Of a stretch of 64,000 nucleotides of DNA, positions 51,701-59,340 are shown in pieces. Location of the stretch: NCBI RefSeq assembly GCF_014191505.1, contig NZ_JACHWS010000002.1:620001-684000 (forward strand), read 5' to 3'. Both the position numbers and the translations under genes were made by a program. This DNA is from Hoyosella altamirensis. Lineage in GTDB: Bacteria; Actinomycetota; Actinomycetes; Mycobacteriales; Mycobacteriaceae. Within the stretch, counting starts at the first letter, position 1; each line of letters begins with the position of its first letter. The notes beneath the pieces are model-generated. The model did no database searches and had not been told where the DNA came from. It worked only from the letters and a program-made list of their open reading frames with translations.

Positions 51701-53593
51701 CTACTCGCTCACGCTGTCAGGGAACGCGGTCTGGGCATGGCCCCCACGAAGGGTCCCATCAATGTAACTGGCCTTGCACGCCCGGCGTGCAATCTTCCCA
51801 CTCGACGTCCGGGGAATGGAACCAGCGGGCACTAACAGCACGTCGCGAGCGGTCACGCCGTGACGAGACGCGATTGCTGCGCGCACATCGTCGGCGATCG
51901 GTCCAGGATCGGCCTTGCCAGCTCCAGGAGCCCGCTCGCCCACGACGACGAGCTGCTCAGATGAATCGTCTGCGTCGAATCCTGACCCGGCGAGCCCGCT
52001 GTGCGGGTTGTCGAAGACAGCGCGAGGAAGCTGATTTGCAGGGACCGAAAAAGCGGCAACGAAGCCCGGGCGCAGCGATGAACTCGCCTCCTGAGCTGAA
52101 TATTCGAGATCCTGCGGATAGTGGTTGCGACCGTCAACGATCACGAGGTCTTTGACCCGGCCGGTGATGTACAGCTCGCCATCGATATAGACGCCGTAGT
52201 CACCGGTGCGCATCCAATTCGCGTCCTCGTCCACACCGGAAGCATGACTGCCTTCCTGGAGGCGGACCTTCAGCTTGTTCTCGAAGGTTTCGGCTGTCTC
52301 GCCTTCGCGGCCCCAGTACCCCTGGCCGATGTTGTCACCTTTGAGCCAGATCTCCCCCACCCGCTCGTCCGGAAGCTCTTCTCCGGAATCGGCGTCGACG
52401 ATTGTCGCCCACTGGCTGGTCGACACATAACCGCACGAAACCTGCGGCACGGCCTTCGGGTGAGATGGGTCTACGCGGAGAATCTTGCCGGCATTGAGTT
52501 CCTCACGATCGACGTAGAGGACCCGCGCCTCTTCGTCGCGGTGCGGTGTCGAGACGAACAGCGTGGCCTCGGCCATGCCGTACGACGGCTTGATCGCAGT
52601 GTTCGGGAGGCCGTAAGGCCCGAAAGCGTCGTTGAACTTCCGCATCGCCGCAGGCGTTACCGGCTCACTGCCGTTGATCAGCCCAATAACGTGGCTCAGA
52701 TCGAGTTCCTCGCCATCTTTTGGAAGCCCGCGCAGCGCAGCATGCTCGAACGCGAAGTTCGGCGCTGCAGCGAACGTGCCCTCTCCGTCACTTTCAGCGG
52801 CAAGTTCCTTGATCCAGCGGTACGGGCGCTGAACGAACGCACGCGGCGACATGATCGTGATGTACTTCCCGCCGAACGCCGGCAGAATAACCGTCAGCAG
52901 ACCCATGTCATGGAACAACGGCAGCCACGTCACGCCGCGCGAATGCTCGTTGAGACCAAGCGACCAGCACATCTGCAGCACGTTGGTGCTGACAGCGCGA
53001 TGCGTGATCTCCACACCGGCGGGAACACGCGTCGAACCGGACGTGTATTGCAGATAGGCGATGTCATCGAGAGAGGGGTGCGGCAACGTCCACGACGCTT
53101 CCACGGAATCTGGGATCGCATCGACGGCGATGATGCGGGGTCGTTCATTCGCGGGACGGGAGCGGAAGAACTGCCGCACACCGGCCGCTGACTTTGTGCC
53201 AGTCAGGATCGCCACCGGCTCACAGTCACCCAGCACCGCGTGGAGGCGGTCGGTGTGGCCAGGCTCATCTGGGTCGAAGAGCGGCACCGCGATTGTTCCC
53301 GCGTGAACAGCAGCAAAGAACGCTACGACGTAGTCGAGGCCCTGCGGCGCGAGGATCGCGACACGATCGCCTTTATGCGCGACCTGCTGCAACCTTCCTG
53401 CGACGGCACGCACACGCATGCCGAAGCGCTCCCACGTCAACTCGTGTGCAACACCCTCGCGGTCGTGCGAGTAGTCAACGTAGCGGTATGCAAGTTCACC
53501 TGCGTTGTTTCGGGAATGCTGCTCAACGAAGTTCACGAGAGTTGCCTCCGGGGTGAGGATAACCTCACCCGCTTCGTTGAAGAACTCGTCCAT
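51701..53593 (-). CDS. fadD32: Long-chain fatty acid-AMP ligase FadD32
   Basis: 630-residue fatty acyl-AMP ligase that activates the meromycolate chain and loads it onto the N-terminal carrier of Pks13. Adenylate-forming motifs: [39 protein letters not shown] and [19 protein letters not shown]. The FAAL-type insertion region after the TGD motif is consistent with ligase rather than CoA synthetase activity. The ATG follows GGGAGAGG. First gene of fadD32-pks13-accD4; its 399-bp upstream gap should hold the operon promoter. Confidence 0.95.
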   Translation of the reverse strand: MDEFFNEAGEVILTPEATLVNFVEQHSRNNAGELAYRYVDYSHDREGVAHELTWERFGMRVRAVAGRLQQVAHKGDRVAILAPQGLDYVVAFFAAVHAGTIAVPLFDPDEPGHTDRLHAVLGDCEPVAILTGTKSAAGVRQFFRSRPANERPRIIAVDAIPDSVEASWTLPHPSLDDIAYLQYTSGSTRVPAGVEITHRAVSTNVLQMCWSLGLNEHSRGVTWLPLFHDMGLLTVILPAFGGKYITIMSPRAFVQRPYRWIKELAAESDGEGTFAAAPNFAFEHAALRGLPKDGEELDLSHVIGLINGSEPVTPAAMRKFNDAFGPYGLPNTAIKPSYGMAEATLFVSTPHRDEEARVLYVDREELNAGKILRVDPSHPKAVPQVSCGYVSTSQWATIVDADSGEELPDERVGEIWLKGDNIGQGYWGREGETAETFENKLKVRLQEGSHASGVDEDANWMRTGDYGVYIDGELYITGRVKDLVIVDGRNHYPQDLEYSAQEASSSLRPGFVAAFSVPANQLPRAVFDNPHSGLAGSGFDADDSSEQLVVVGERAPGAGKADPGPIADDVRAAIASRHGVTARDVLLVPAGSIPRTSSGKIARRACKASYIDGTLRGGHAQTAFPDSVSE

Positions 53594-53992
53594 GCCTCTC
53601 CCTAAATATGCAGGTGTGAACTGGCGATTCCAGCAGCCAGTCCCGGGCGCAGCAAATCTGCTCTAACACCACACCCCATGTGACCGATGTACCGTTTCGT
53701 ATGCCGCTACGGCGTCGGCTTATCCCGTAGCGTGTCGCATTAAGCCCTCTGTATGTTACAGACGCGCTCACAATGCGCGATAAACCGCTCCGAATCGGTT
53801 GTCAGCCTCACTTCTTCGTCCGGTAACTGCCCTGCCGCCGCTAAAGTACCCGCCTACCTGCGTCTTCGTGTGTGTAAGAGGGGACCACATTACGTGCCTC
53901 TCGGTGAGACGAACGCATCATTCGTGACAGGCCTGTGACTCGGCAATGTCGCGAATGACACGAAACGGCCACCGATGCTCGAAGGCATCTAA
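53594..53992. other. 399-bp non-coding gap, promoter region of the fadD32 operon
   Basis: No convincing gene: the longest frame (53753-53938, plus strand) has no ribosome binding site or recognisable sequence. The gap holds the fadD32 promoter on the minus strand and the 3' end of the Culp6-type transcript. The only clear structure is the inverted repeat at 53918-53958. Confidence 0.7.
53918..53958. repeat. 12-bp inverted repeat enclosing a small palindrome
   Basis: TCATTCGTGACA (53918-53929) pairs with TGTCGCGAATGA (53947-53958) with one mismatch; the 17-nt centre begins with the rest of the palindrome ACAGGCCTGT. It lies 35 bp downstream of the Culp6-type gene and 325 bp upstream of fadD32. 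There is no T-run, so terminator and operator are both possible. Confidence 0.45.
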
Positions 53993-54979
53993 TCACGGAT
54001 GCGCAGGTCGTGGCGCCTCATTGATGAGGTCCGTCGACCACTGCGTCAGCCACTGCGGCGTTGTAGTCCCATTCTCATCGATCGCAAACGTGTGATACAT
54101 CGCATGTACCGGGTTCTGAATATAGTCATTGAACAGCCGATGGATGGCCCCCAGCAGGTCCGTGAGCACGGGGGCGTCACAGATCCCGTCATTCGGTGCA
54201 CAAATCTGAACTGTCTTGTCGGCAAGATCGCCGAACCCGCCACTGCGCTTGCCGGAGAATGTCGCACCGGGGAGGAAGGGGAACCCAGCGAGCGACACCT
54301 CGAGACCGATTCCACGCACGGGAGGCCCGACAGTGGGCGCAGCTTCGGGATCGCGACGGCCATCAGCGACGAGAGCGACACCCAGCACGTTCTCTGCGGG
54401 CACTGGGCCGTTCCCGTTTCCGATCTCCGACGCTATGTCACCGGCGATCACGGCTCCCTGCGAAAACCCGACTAGCACGTAGCTCGTGAGCCAGCACTCA
54501 TCATGCTTTGCGGCAAGCACGTCACGGGCCGCGTCCGTTCCAGCGCGGCGACTGTCGTCGTACGTCATCTCGGGTGGTCCACCCGGCCGCTGAAACTGCG
54601 CTGGGTACGGCAATGTGTAGATTTCAGCGCGGTCCGTGCCGAATTGCTGCTGCAGCGGCTGCGTAACGCTCAGTAGCAGAGAGTTCGGGTTGGCTCCCGG
54701 ATTGAATGGGTCGTCATTTGCGGATGACTCCCACGTGCCCGGGATAGACAGCAGTTGCACATCCGGGCAATGGGCAGGTTGCGTCAGCTCCTCCGTTGGC
54801 TCCGGCTCCGGTACGCCAGGGAGTGGGACGTCGACGCGCTGGGCTATGCGCAGCGCAAGCACGACGAGCGCCACGATAGCGGCGAGCACAAGCAGGATGA
54901 CTAGCAGTCTGCGAAGACCTCGGGACTTTCCGGATTTCTTCCGCCCGCGTCGCGTCGTTGATTGATTTGCCCAGGCCAT
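53993..54979 (-). CDS. Cutinase-like lipase/phospholipase, Culp6 (Rv3802c)-like
   Basis: 328 residues. Short basic N-terminus, one membrane segment (LLVILLVLAAIVALVVLAL) and an extracytoplasmic cutinase-fold hydrolase with the nucleophile motif GFSQGAVIAG and the later catalytic Asp in CAPNDGICDAP. The His is in HAMYHTFAID or nearby. In mycobacteria the orthologue sits beside fadD32, is essential, and has phospholipase/thioesterase activity linked to mycolate metabolism. Same position here. It is followed 3 nt upstream by the DUF732-type lipoprotein gene, so the two are likely co-transcribed. Confidence 0.92.
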   Translation of the reverse strand: MAWANQSTTRRGRKKSGKSRGLRRLLVILLVLAAIVALVVLALRIAQRVDVPLPGVPEPEPTEELTQPAHCPDVQLLSIPGTWESSANDDPFNPGANPNSLLLSVTQPLQQQFGTDRAEIYTLPYPAQFQRPGGPPEMTYDDSRRAGTDAARDVLAAKHDECWLTSYVLVGFSQGAVIAGDIASEIGNGNGPVPAENVLGVALVADGRRDPEAAPTVGPPVRGIGLEVSLAGFPFLPGATFSGKRSGGFGDLADKTVQICAPNDGICDAPVLTDLLGAIHRLFNDYIQNPVHAMYHTFAIDENGTTTPQWLTQWSTDLINEAPRPAHP

Positions 54980-54982
54980 GCG

Positions 54983-55531
54983 TCACTCTCCGCAGTAGTG
55001 TTGCTCGGCGACTTCAACGTAGGTCTGTGCCACGTCATCGACTGTGTCGTCAGAACCACTCAGTTGCATCTCGAGGCCGACCATGGCTGTCACGTTGACC
55101 AGCATGTCCTCACGGGAGACACCGTCACGCACCGCCGCGCACACATATTCAGCCGTACCCACAGCTTGTTGACCTGAACCGTAAGGCGAGGCGCCAGAAT
55201 CGCGAAGCTCCTTCACGTAGCGGGTGCCGCGCTCGTCAAGCGGCGGGTATTCGGGGTCCGAGGTATCTGGGTCTGCCTCAGCTGTGCTCTCCGGCCGCTC
55301 GTTGTCACGGTCGCCGTCGTCATCCTCGCCGTCGTCATCCTCGTCGTCGTCAGCTTCGGGATCGGACGAAGGTGCTTCAGTCACGCTGGTGCCCAGGTCA
55401 GGCGTTCCCGAGACGACGGACTCATTTCCACAGGCCATCGTGAATCCACCAGTAGCGATGAGCACAGCGAGCAGCACCGGCAGACGCCAGCGCACGCCGG
55501 ATCTTGACAGCGTCACTTCCCCATCATGCAT
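54983..55531 (-). CDS. DUF732-type lipoprotein with acidic linker
   Basis: 182 residues. Signal peptide with lipobox GGFTMAC-G (Cys near 34), then a strongly acidic linker (about 57-77, a run of Asp and Glu with GEDDDGD), and a C-terminal DUF732-like helical domain (TRYVKELRDSG, AEYVCAAVRDGVS and a final EQHYCGE, with two Cys that could pair). Such domains are common in mycolic-acid actinobacteria and have no known function. The corresponding place in M. tuberculosis, between Rv3802c and the mycolyltransferases, has no such gene. A start a few codons downstream is possible. Confidence 0.75.
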   Translation of the reverse strand: MHDGEVTLSRSGVRWRLPVLLAVLIATGGFTMACGNESVVSGTPDLGTSVTEAPSSDPEADDDEDDDGEDDDGDRDNERPESTAEADPDTSDPEYPPLDERGTRYVKELRDSGASPYGSGQQAVGTAEYVCAAVRDGVSREDMLVNVTAMVGLEMQLSGSDDTVDDVAQTYVEVAEQHYCGE

Positions 55532-55619
55532 TTCGGGCCTTCCCCCATATCAGTCACGGGCGGGCGGCGCGTCCCCGTCAAGCGCCCTTCGCCAATCACC
55601 GCACCAGCGTACAGAGCTA

Positions 55620-55665
55620 GGGCGGGCTGCGATGCGCACCGCATGGTGCACGTCACAGCCCGCCC
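55620..55665 (-). terminator. Intrinsic terminator after the LGFP mycolyltransferase gene
   Basis: GGGCGGGCTG (55620-55629) pairs perfectly with CAGCCCGCCC (55656-55665), and pairing continues inward to a GCAT loop with three mismatches, giving a stem of about 21 bp. It lies 28 bp beyond the stop of the minus-strand mycolyltransferase gene and before the DUF732 gene. Confidence 0.75.
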
Positions 55666-55693
55666 CCAACGGCGCTGCTGGGGAAGTACGCCG

Positions 55694-57646
55694 TCAGCCT
55701 GTGTTCACTTTCGTTTCGCCATCGCTCACCAGGACGAATCCGTTCTGGAAGTTTTGCCGCAATCCCTCTTCGGTGTCATGGGCATCACTCGTGGGGTATC
55801 CGAGGGGACCGGCTTCGTAGCCTTGTTCAGCCCAGGCATCCATGATGTCGCCCTCGAGCACCGCCCAGGCGCCCGAAGCCGGTGACCAGTAAATGTTCCC
55901 GTTCGCGAACTCAGTGAACCGGCCGGAACCGATGTTGTGCTCGCCTGATTGCGGGTACCCCAGGACACCAGTTTCCCGGCCCAGCTCCTTGTAGTGGTCC
56001 CAGATCTTGCCGAATACGGCTGTCGTACCGCCACGGGTCGTTGCGAATACCGCTCCGCGCTCAAAATTCTGCAGGCGGCCGCGGCGGTCCTCGGTGTTCT
56101 CGATGCCAGAAACGGGGTAACCCATGTCACCCGCTTCCCAGCCATTTTCGCCCCATACGTCACGGAAGCCGGAGTGAACCATCTGGGCGCCCGTCTCGGG
56201 TGTCCAGTAGATCGCGCCCTTCTCGAATTGAGTGAAGAACCCGCGGCCATCGGGGGTGGGGGTTTCACTCGTCGTGGGCAGTCCGAGCTGTCCGCGCGCG
56301 CCGCCTTCCTTTTCGTAGAGCGCTTCGATCTCGCCCTCGATCTGGTGCGCGCCGAGGTCTGGCGACCAGTAGATGGTGCCGTGCTCGAACTGTTGCCGCT
56401 TAGCGCCGCCCCGCAAGGTTCTCTCATCTGTCAGGCAGACCCCAAGGTCGCCGCGCTGCTGGGCAAGTTCACCGATCGCGCCGCCAACCTCACACGTCGG
56501 TTCGTCGGTGACGGAGGTGCTGGGCGCAGCCGTACTCACCCCAACCGAGTCGACATTGAGAGCCTCGGCGATCTGCGGCCAGGCTGCGTGCAACTCTGAC
56601 TGCCAGTACGGCCACGAGTGGGTACCGGTGTTCCGGTAGCGGACCGTGGCGTCGATGCCGAGATCGTTGAGACGAGCGGCAAAGTTCTGCGTCGTCAGTC
56701 TCGAAAGCACTTCTAGCGCCATGCCCGCCGAGTTCTCGGGGATACCGGGAACTAGGCCTGGCCGGTCATGTGTTCCCTGCGCACCGGTGCCCGCTGAGAC
56801 GTACAGGCTCATGCCGCGCAGGTTCCGAGCGAGTTGGAGCGGGTCGTGTTCCGCCCATAGCGAGTTGTCTGGCGTACCCCACATGTTGTCGGAGTTGTAG
56901 CCACCTGCATCGAGCATCGCAGCCTTGATCGCCCGCTGCATGCCGTAGGTAGTCGTACTCAGATACCCCGAAAGTGACCCCGCGAACTGGAACATTCCCC
57001 GGTTTCGGGCTGGCAGGAACATCGCGGCGGTGCCGCCCATCGACAGTCCCAGGATGCCCTTGTTGTCGTTGACGCGATAGTCGCCGTGCAGAATCGGCGG
57101 GAGTTCCTTCGTCAGGAACGTTTCCCACTGATAGTTCTTGTCATTGTCGGGCTGCAGCCAGTCCGCATAGAAGCTCGACTGTCCACCGACGGGCATAATC
57201 ACGTTGACGTTTTTGTCACCGAAGAAGGCGGCAGCGTCGGTCTCCAGCATCCAGCCGGACTGATCGTCCCGTGCCCGGAGGCCGTCGAGCAGGAAGAGTG
57301 CGGGAAAACTCCAGTCTGGCTGCGCGTGGTAATCACGCGCGAGCAGCATCTGCACCTGGATGGTTTCGTTCATCGCGGGCGAGTACACCCACAGCGAAAG
57401 CTGGCGGTCAGAGATCTTGTCGACACGGTCTACGCGCACCCCTGGCACCGGCGCAGGCGCCATTGGGTGCAGCGCGGGACTCTGGGACGAGATCGCGGGC
57501 GGCGCGGCCAGCGCCGCCGGCGCAATCCCGGACGAAATAGCAAGCGGGGCGATCAGGATCGCCGCACATGCTGCTACTTGGCGACGTCCGGCACCCCGGC
57601 TCCGGCGGTCGGTTCCGCGATCGCCGTGCTGCAACGAAAGCCGCAT
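55694..57646 (-). CDS. Mycolyltransferase (antigen 85 family) with C-terminal LGFP repeats
   Basis: 650 residues. Signal peptide, then an antigen 85/PS1-type mycolyltransferase (about 60-370) with LFLLDGLRARDD, PVGGQSSFYADW, the nucleophile GLSMGGTAAMF and the catalytic His in GTHSWPYWQSEL. The C-terminal third (about 385-650) holds five LGFP-type repeats, marked by GDLGVCL (degenerate), GQLGLP, GDMGYP, GVLGYP and GPLGYP. LGFP repeats are thought to bind the cell wall, so the enzyme is probably tethered to arabinogalactan while it transfers mycolates from trehalose monomycolate. Start ATG follows GAGGAG. Similar fusions occur in corynebacteria and nocardiae; M. tuberculosis lacks them. Confidence 0.95.
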   Translation of the reverse strand: MRLSLQHGDRGTDRRSRGAGRRQVAACAAILIAPLAISSGIAPAALAAPPAISSQSPALHPMAPAPVPGVRVDRVDKISDRQLSLWVYSPAMNETIQVQMLLARDYHAQPDWSFPALFLLDGLRARDDQSGWMLETDAAAFFGDKNVNVIMPVGGQSSFYADWLQPDNDKNYQWETFLTKELPPILHGDYRVNDNKGILGLSMGGTAAMFLPARNRGMFQFAGSLSGYLSTTTYGMQRAIKAAMLDAGGYNSDNMWGTPDNSLWAEHDPLQLARNLRGMSLYVSAGTGAQGTHDRPGLVPGIPENSAGMALEVLSRLTTQNFAARLNDLGIDATVRYRNTGTHSWPYWQSELHAAWPQIAEALNVDSVGVSTAAPSTSVTDEPTCEVGGAIGELAQQRGDLGVCLTDERTLRGGAKRQQFEHGTIYWSPDLGAHQIEGEIEALYEKEGGARGQLGLPTTSETPTPDGRGFFTQFEKGAIYWTPETGAQMVHSGFRDVWGENGWEAGDMGYPVSGIENTEDRRGRLQNFERGAVFATTRGGTTAVFGKIWDHYKELGRETGVLGYPQSGEHNIGSGRFTEFANGNIYWSPASGAWAVLEGDIMDAWAEQGYEAGPLGYPTSDAHDTEEGLRQNFQNGFVLVSDGETKVNTG

Positions 57647-57880
57647 GAGGCACTCCTCAATTCGTGGTGGTATCGAGCTAGATCCGGCTGGGCTATTTAG
57701 ACCGCTGCCAAATGCACAGTCTCTTCATACCTTCCAACACCACTGTTGCACGAGATGCGCCATGCCATGCGTGAGGCAATTGTTACTGGATGTGCGCAGG
57801 CTAGTTATCGAAACCCTCGCCGACATCCGGCGAAATTCAGTACATGTGACGTCCACAACTCCGAGCGCTGCCTGTCCCCT

Positions 57881-57925
57881 CTGATGTAGCCATATCCACC
57901 TCAGGGGTGGATCCGACTACATCAG
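57881..57925. repeat. 45-bp imperfect palindrome
   Basis: CTGATGTAG-CCAT-ATCCACC, then loop TCAGG, then GGTGGAT-CCGA-CTACATCAG: two perfectly paired blocks (9 and 7 bp) around a 4-nt internal bulge. It sits 30 bp past the terminator of one mycolyltransferase gene and 235 bp before the start of the next. Could be a second terminator, an operator or a small structured RNA. Confidence 0.55.
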
Positions 57926-57954
57926 GGAAGTCGGCTAGAGCCCAGAAACGCCGA

Positions 57955-57982
57955 AACCCCCCGTCCCTAAGGACGGGGGGTT
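57955..57982 (-). terminator. Intrinsic terminator after the short mycolyltransferase gene
   Basis: AACCCCCCGTCC, loop CTAA, GGACGGGGGGTT: a perfect 12-bp GC-rich stem with a 4-nt loop, 54 bp beyond the stop of the minus-strand mycolyltransferase gene, followed in that direction by TTTCGG. Confidence 0.9.
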
Positions 57983-58036
57983 CACGACCGACGAGATTCC
58001 CCAGCAGAGGTTCACTCACCCAGCGTTACCGCTGCA

Positions 58037-59014
58037 TCACGCACCAAGTGCGCGGAGGATGCCCGGCTTGGCGTTAGCAAGCTCATCCTGCCAGTAGCCC
58101 CATGCGTGGACACCGACCGGCGGGTAGCTGTACGTGGCGTTCAGGCCAAGCGCATCCGCACGACCCTGGAATGCACGGGTGTTGAGCAGCGAAACGACCT
58201 CAAGTCCCATTGCGTTCGCAGTGTGGAAGTAGTCGATCGGCTCGCGGATCTGGGTGTGCTGACCTGGAATGCCGCTGCCTGCCGAGATGAACAGCGTCTT
58301 GCCGGCGAGCTTCGGAGCGAAAACAGACGGGTCATGCGCTGCCCAGGCTGGATCCCACGGCGGGCCCCACATGTCGTCAACGTTGTAGCCACCCTCGTCA
58401 AGCAGGGCGAGGCGGATGAGTGACGGCATACCCGGAGCAGACAGGTTCAGGTAGCCCGAGAACGAAGCGGCATACGTGAAACGGTTGCCGTGATCGGCAG
58501 CAAGCTTGAGTGCTGCGCTACCGGCCATGGACAGACCTGCAACCGCGTTGTTCGTGGTGCGGATACCGATCGTGCCGAGGTAGTTCGGGAGTTCCTGCGC
58601 GAGGAAGGTCTCCCACTTGTAGGTGTAACCCTGAGCGTTGGTGGAGCTCGGGCCGTACCAGTCAGCGTAGAAGCTCGCGCGACCGCCGACCGGCATCACC
58701 AGGTTGATGTTCGAGTCACGGAACATTTCGACCGCGTTGGTTTCGATCGTCCAGCCGCTGCGGTCCTCGCGAGCACGAAGACCATCCAGCAGGAAGAGCG
58801 CACCGTTACCGCCACCTGACGAACGAACGATATCCACTGGAATGTTGCGGTCCATCGCCGCCGAGTACACGTTGTGACGTTCAATACCCGGCTGGGCTGA
58901 AGCGACAGCACCTCCGGTGAGCCCCGCAATCAGCGGCAGCAGTACGCCGACCGCAAAGGCGGCGACTGTCCGCTGTCTCCATCTTTGAGACAGGCGCGGT
59001 TTGGCGAAACGCAT
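58037..59014 (-). CDS. Mycolyltransferase (antigen 85 family)
   Basis: 325 residues. Signal peptide (VAAFAVGVLLPLIAGLTGGAVASAQ), then a compact esterase domain: LFLLDGLRARED, PVGGRASFYADW, nucleophile GLSMAGSAALKL and the catalytic His near VGVHAWGYWQDEL. It transfers mycolic acid from trehalose monomycolate to arabinogalactan or to a second trehalose monomycolate. I chose the ATG at 59014, which follows GGGAG and starts a normal signal peptide; an upstream ATG at 59083 is less likely. It is paralogous to the LGFP enzyme next door but lacks the repeats. Position matches fbpA/fbpD of mycobacteria. Confidence 0.95.
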   Translation of the reverse strand: MRFAKPRLSQRWRQRTVAAFAVGVLLPLIAGLTGGAVASAQPGIERHNVYSAAMDRNIPVDIVRSSGGGNGALFLLDGLRAREDRSGWTIETNAVEMFRDSNINLVMPVGGRASFYADWYGPSSTNAQGYTYKWETFLAQELPNYLGTIGIRTTNNAVAGLSMAGSAALKLAADHGNRFTYAASFSGYLNLSAPGMPSLIRLALLDEGGYNVDDMWGPPWDPAWAAHDPSVFAPKLAGKTLFISAGSGIPGQHTQIREPIDYFHTANAMGLEVVSLLNTRAFQGRADALGLNATYSYPPVGVHAWGYWQDELANAKPGILRALGA

Positions 59015-59340
59015 GGATAAATCTCCCTCTTCTCGTGTGCACCACCGTGTCGCCGCGTCAGCGTCGGGTGCCGTCGCGACCACACTGGTTCCCTCCCTGA
59101 CACCAGCGTTACGACCCTTGCGGATCTAGCAACCCTGGCAATCTCCTGAGAGCTCGGTGTGTAGATCGACTCGGACACCATAACCGTTACACGTCGGCAG
59201 TATCACATTTCCAACACCGCCCGGTGACGAATACAGTACCGCAGCACCGCGACCTGGGGCAGTGTGAATGGGAGAACTAATGGTGGTCACAATTGCATCA
59301 CGGAACACTGACGCCTCTGAATTCGCAGGTGACCTGGCTG
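59015..59340. other. 326-bp non-coding gap upstream of the mycolyltransferase gene
   Basis: Promoter and leader region of the mycolyltransferase gene and 3' end of aftB. I see no gene, clear hairpin or recognised operator. Plus-strand frames that begin here run antisense to aftB and have no support. Confidence 0.6.

Larger units (their letters stand above)
57647..58036. other. 390-bp non-coding gap between the two mycolyltransferase genes
   Basis: No gene seen. It contains the terminator of the upstream gene (57955-57982), a 45-bp imperfect palindrome (57881-57925) and the leader/promoter region of the LGFP mycolyltransferase, whose ribosome binding site is GAGGAG just before 57646. Confidence 0.75.

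Noticed and set aside
53753-53938. 61-residue plus-strand frame in the fadD32 upstream gap
   Set aside because: No ribosome binding site, no recognisable features, and it lies in a region better explained as promoter.
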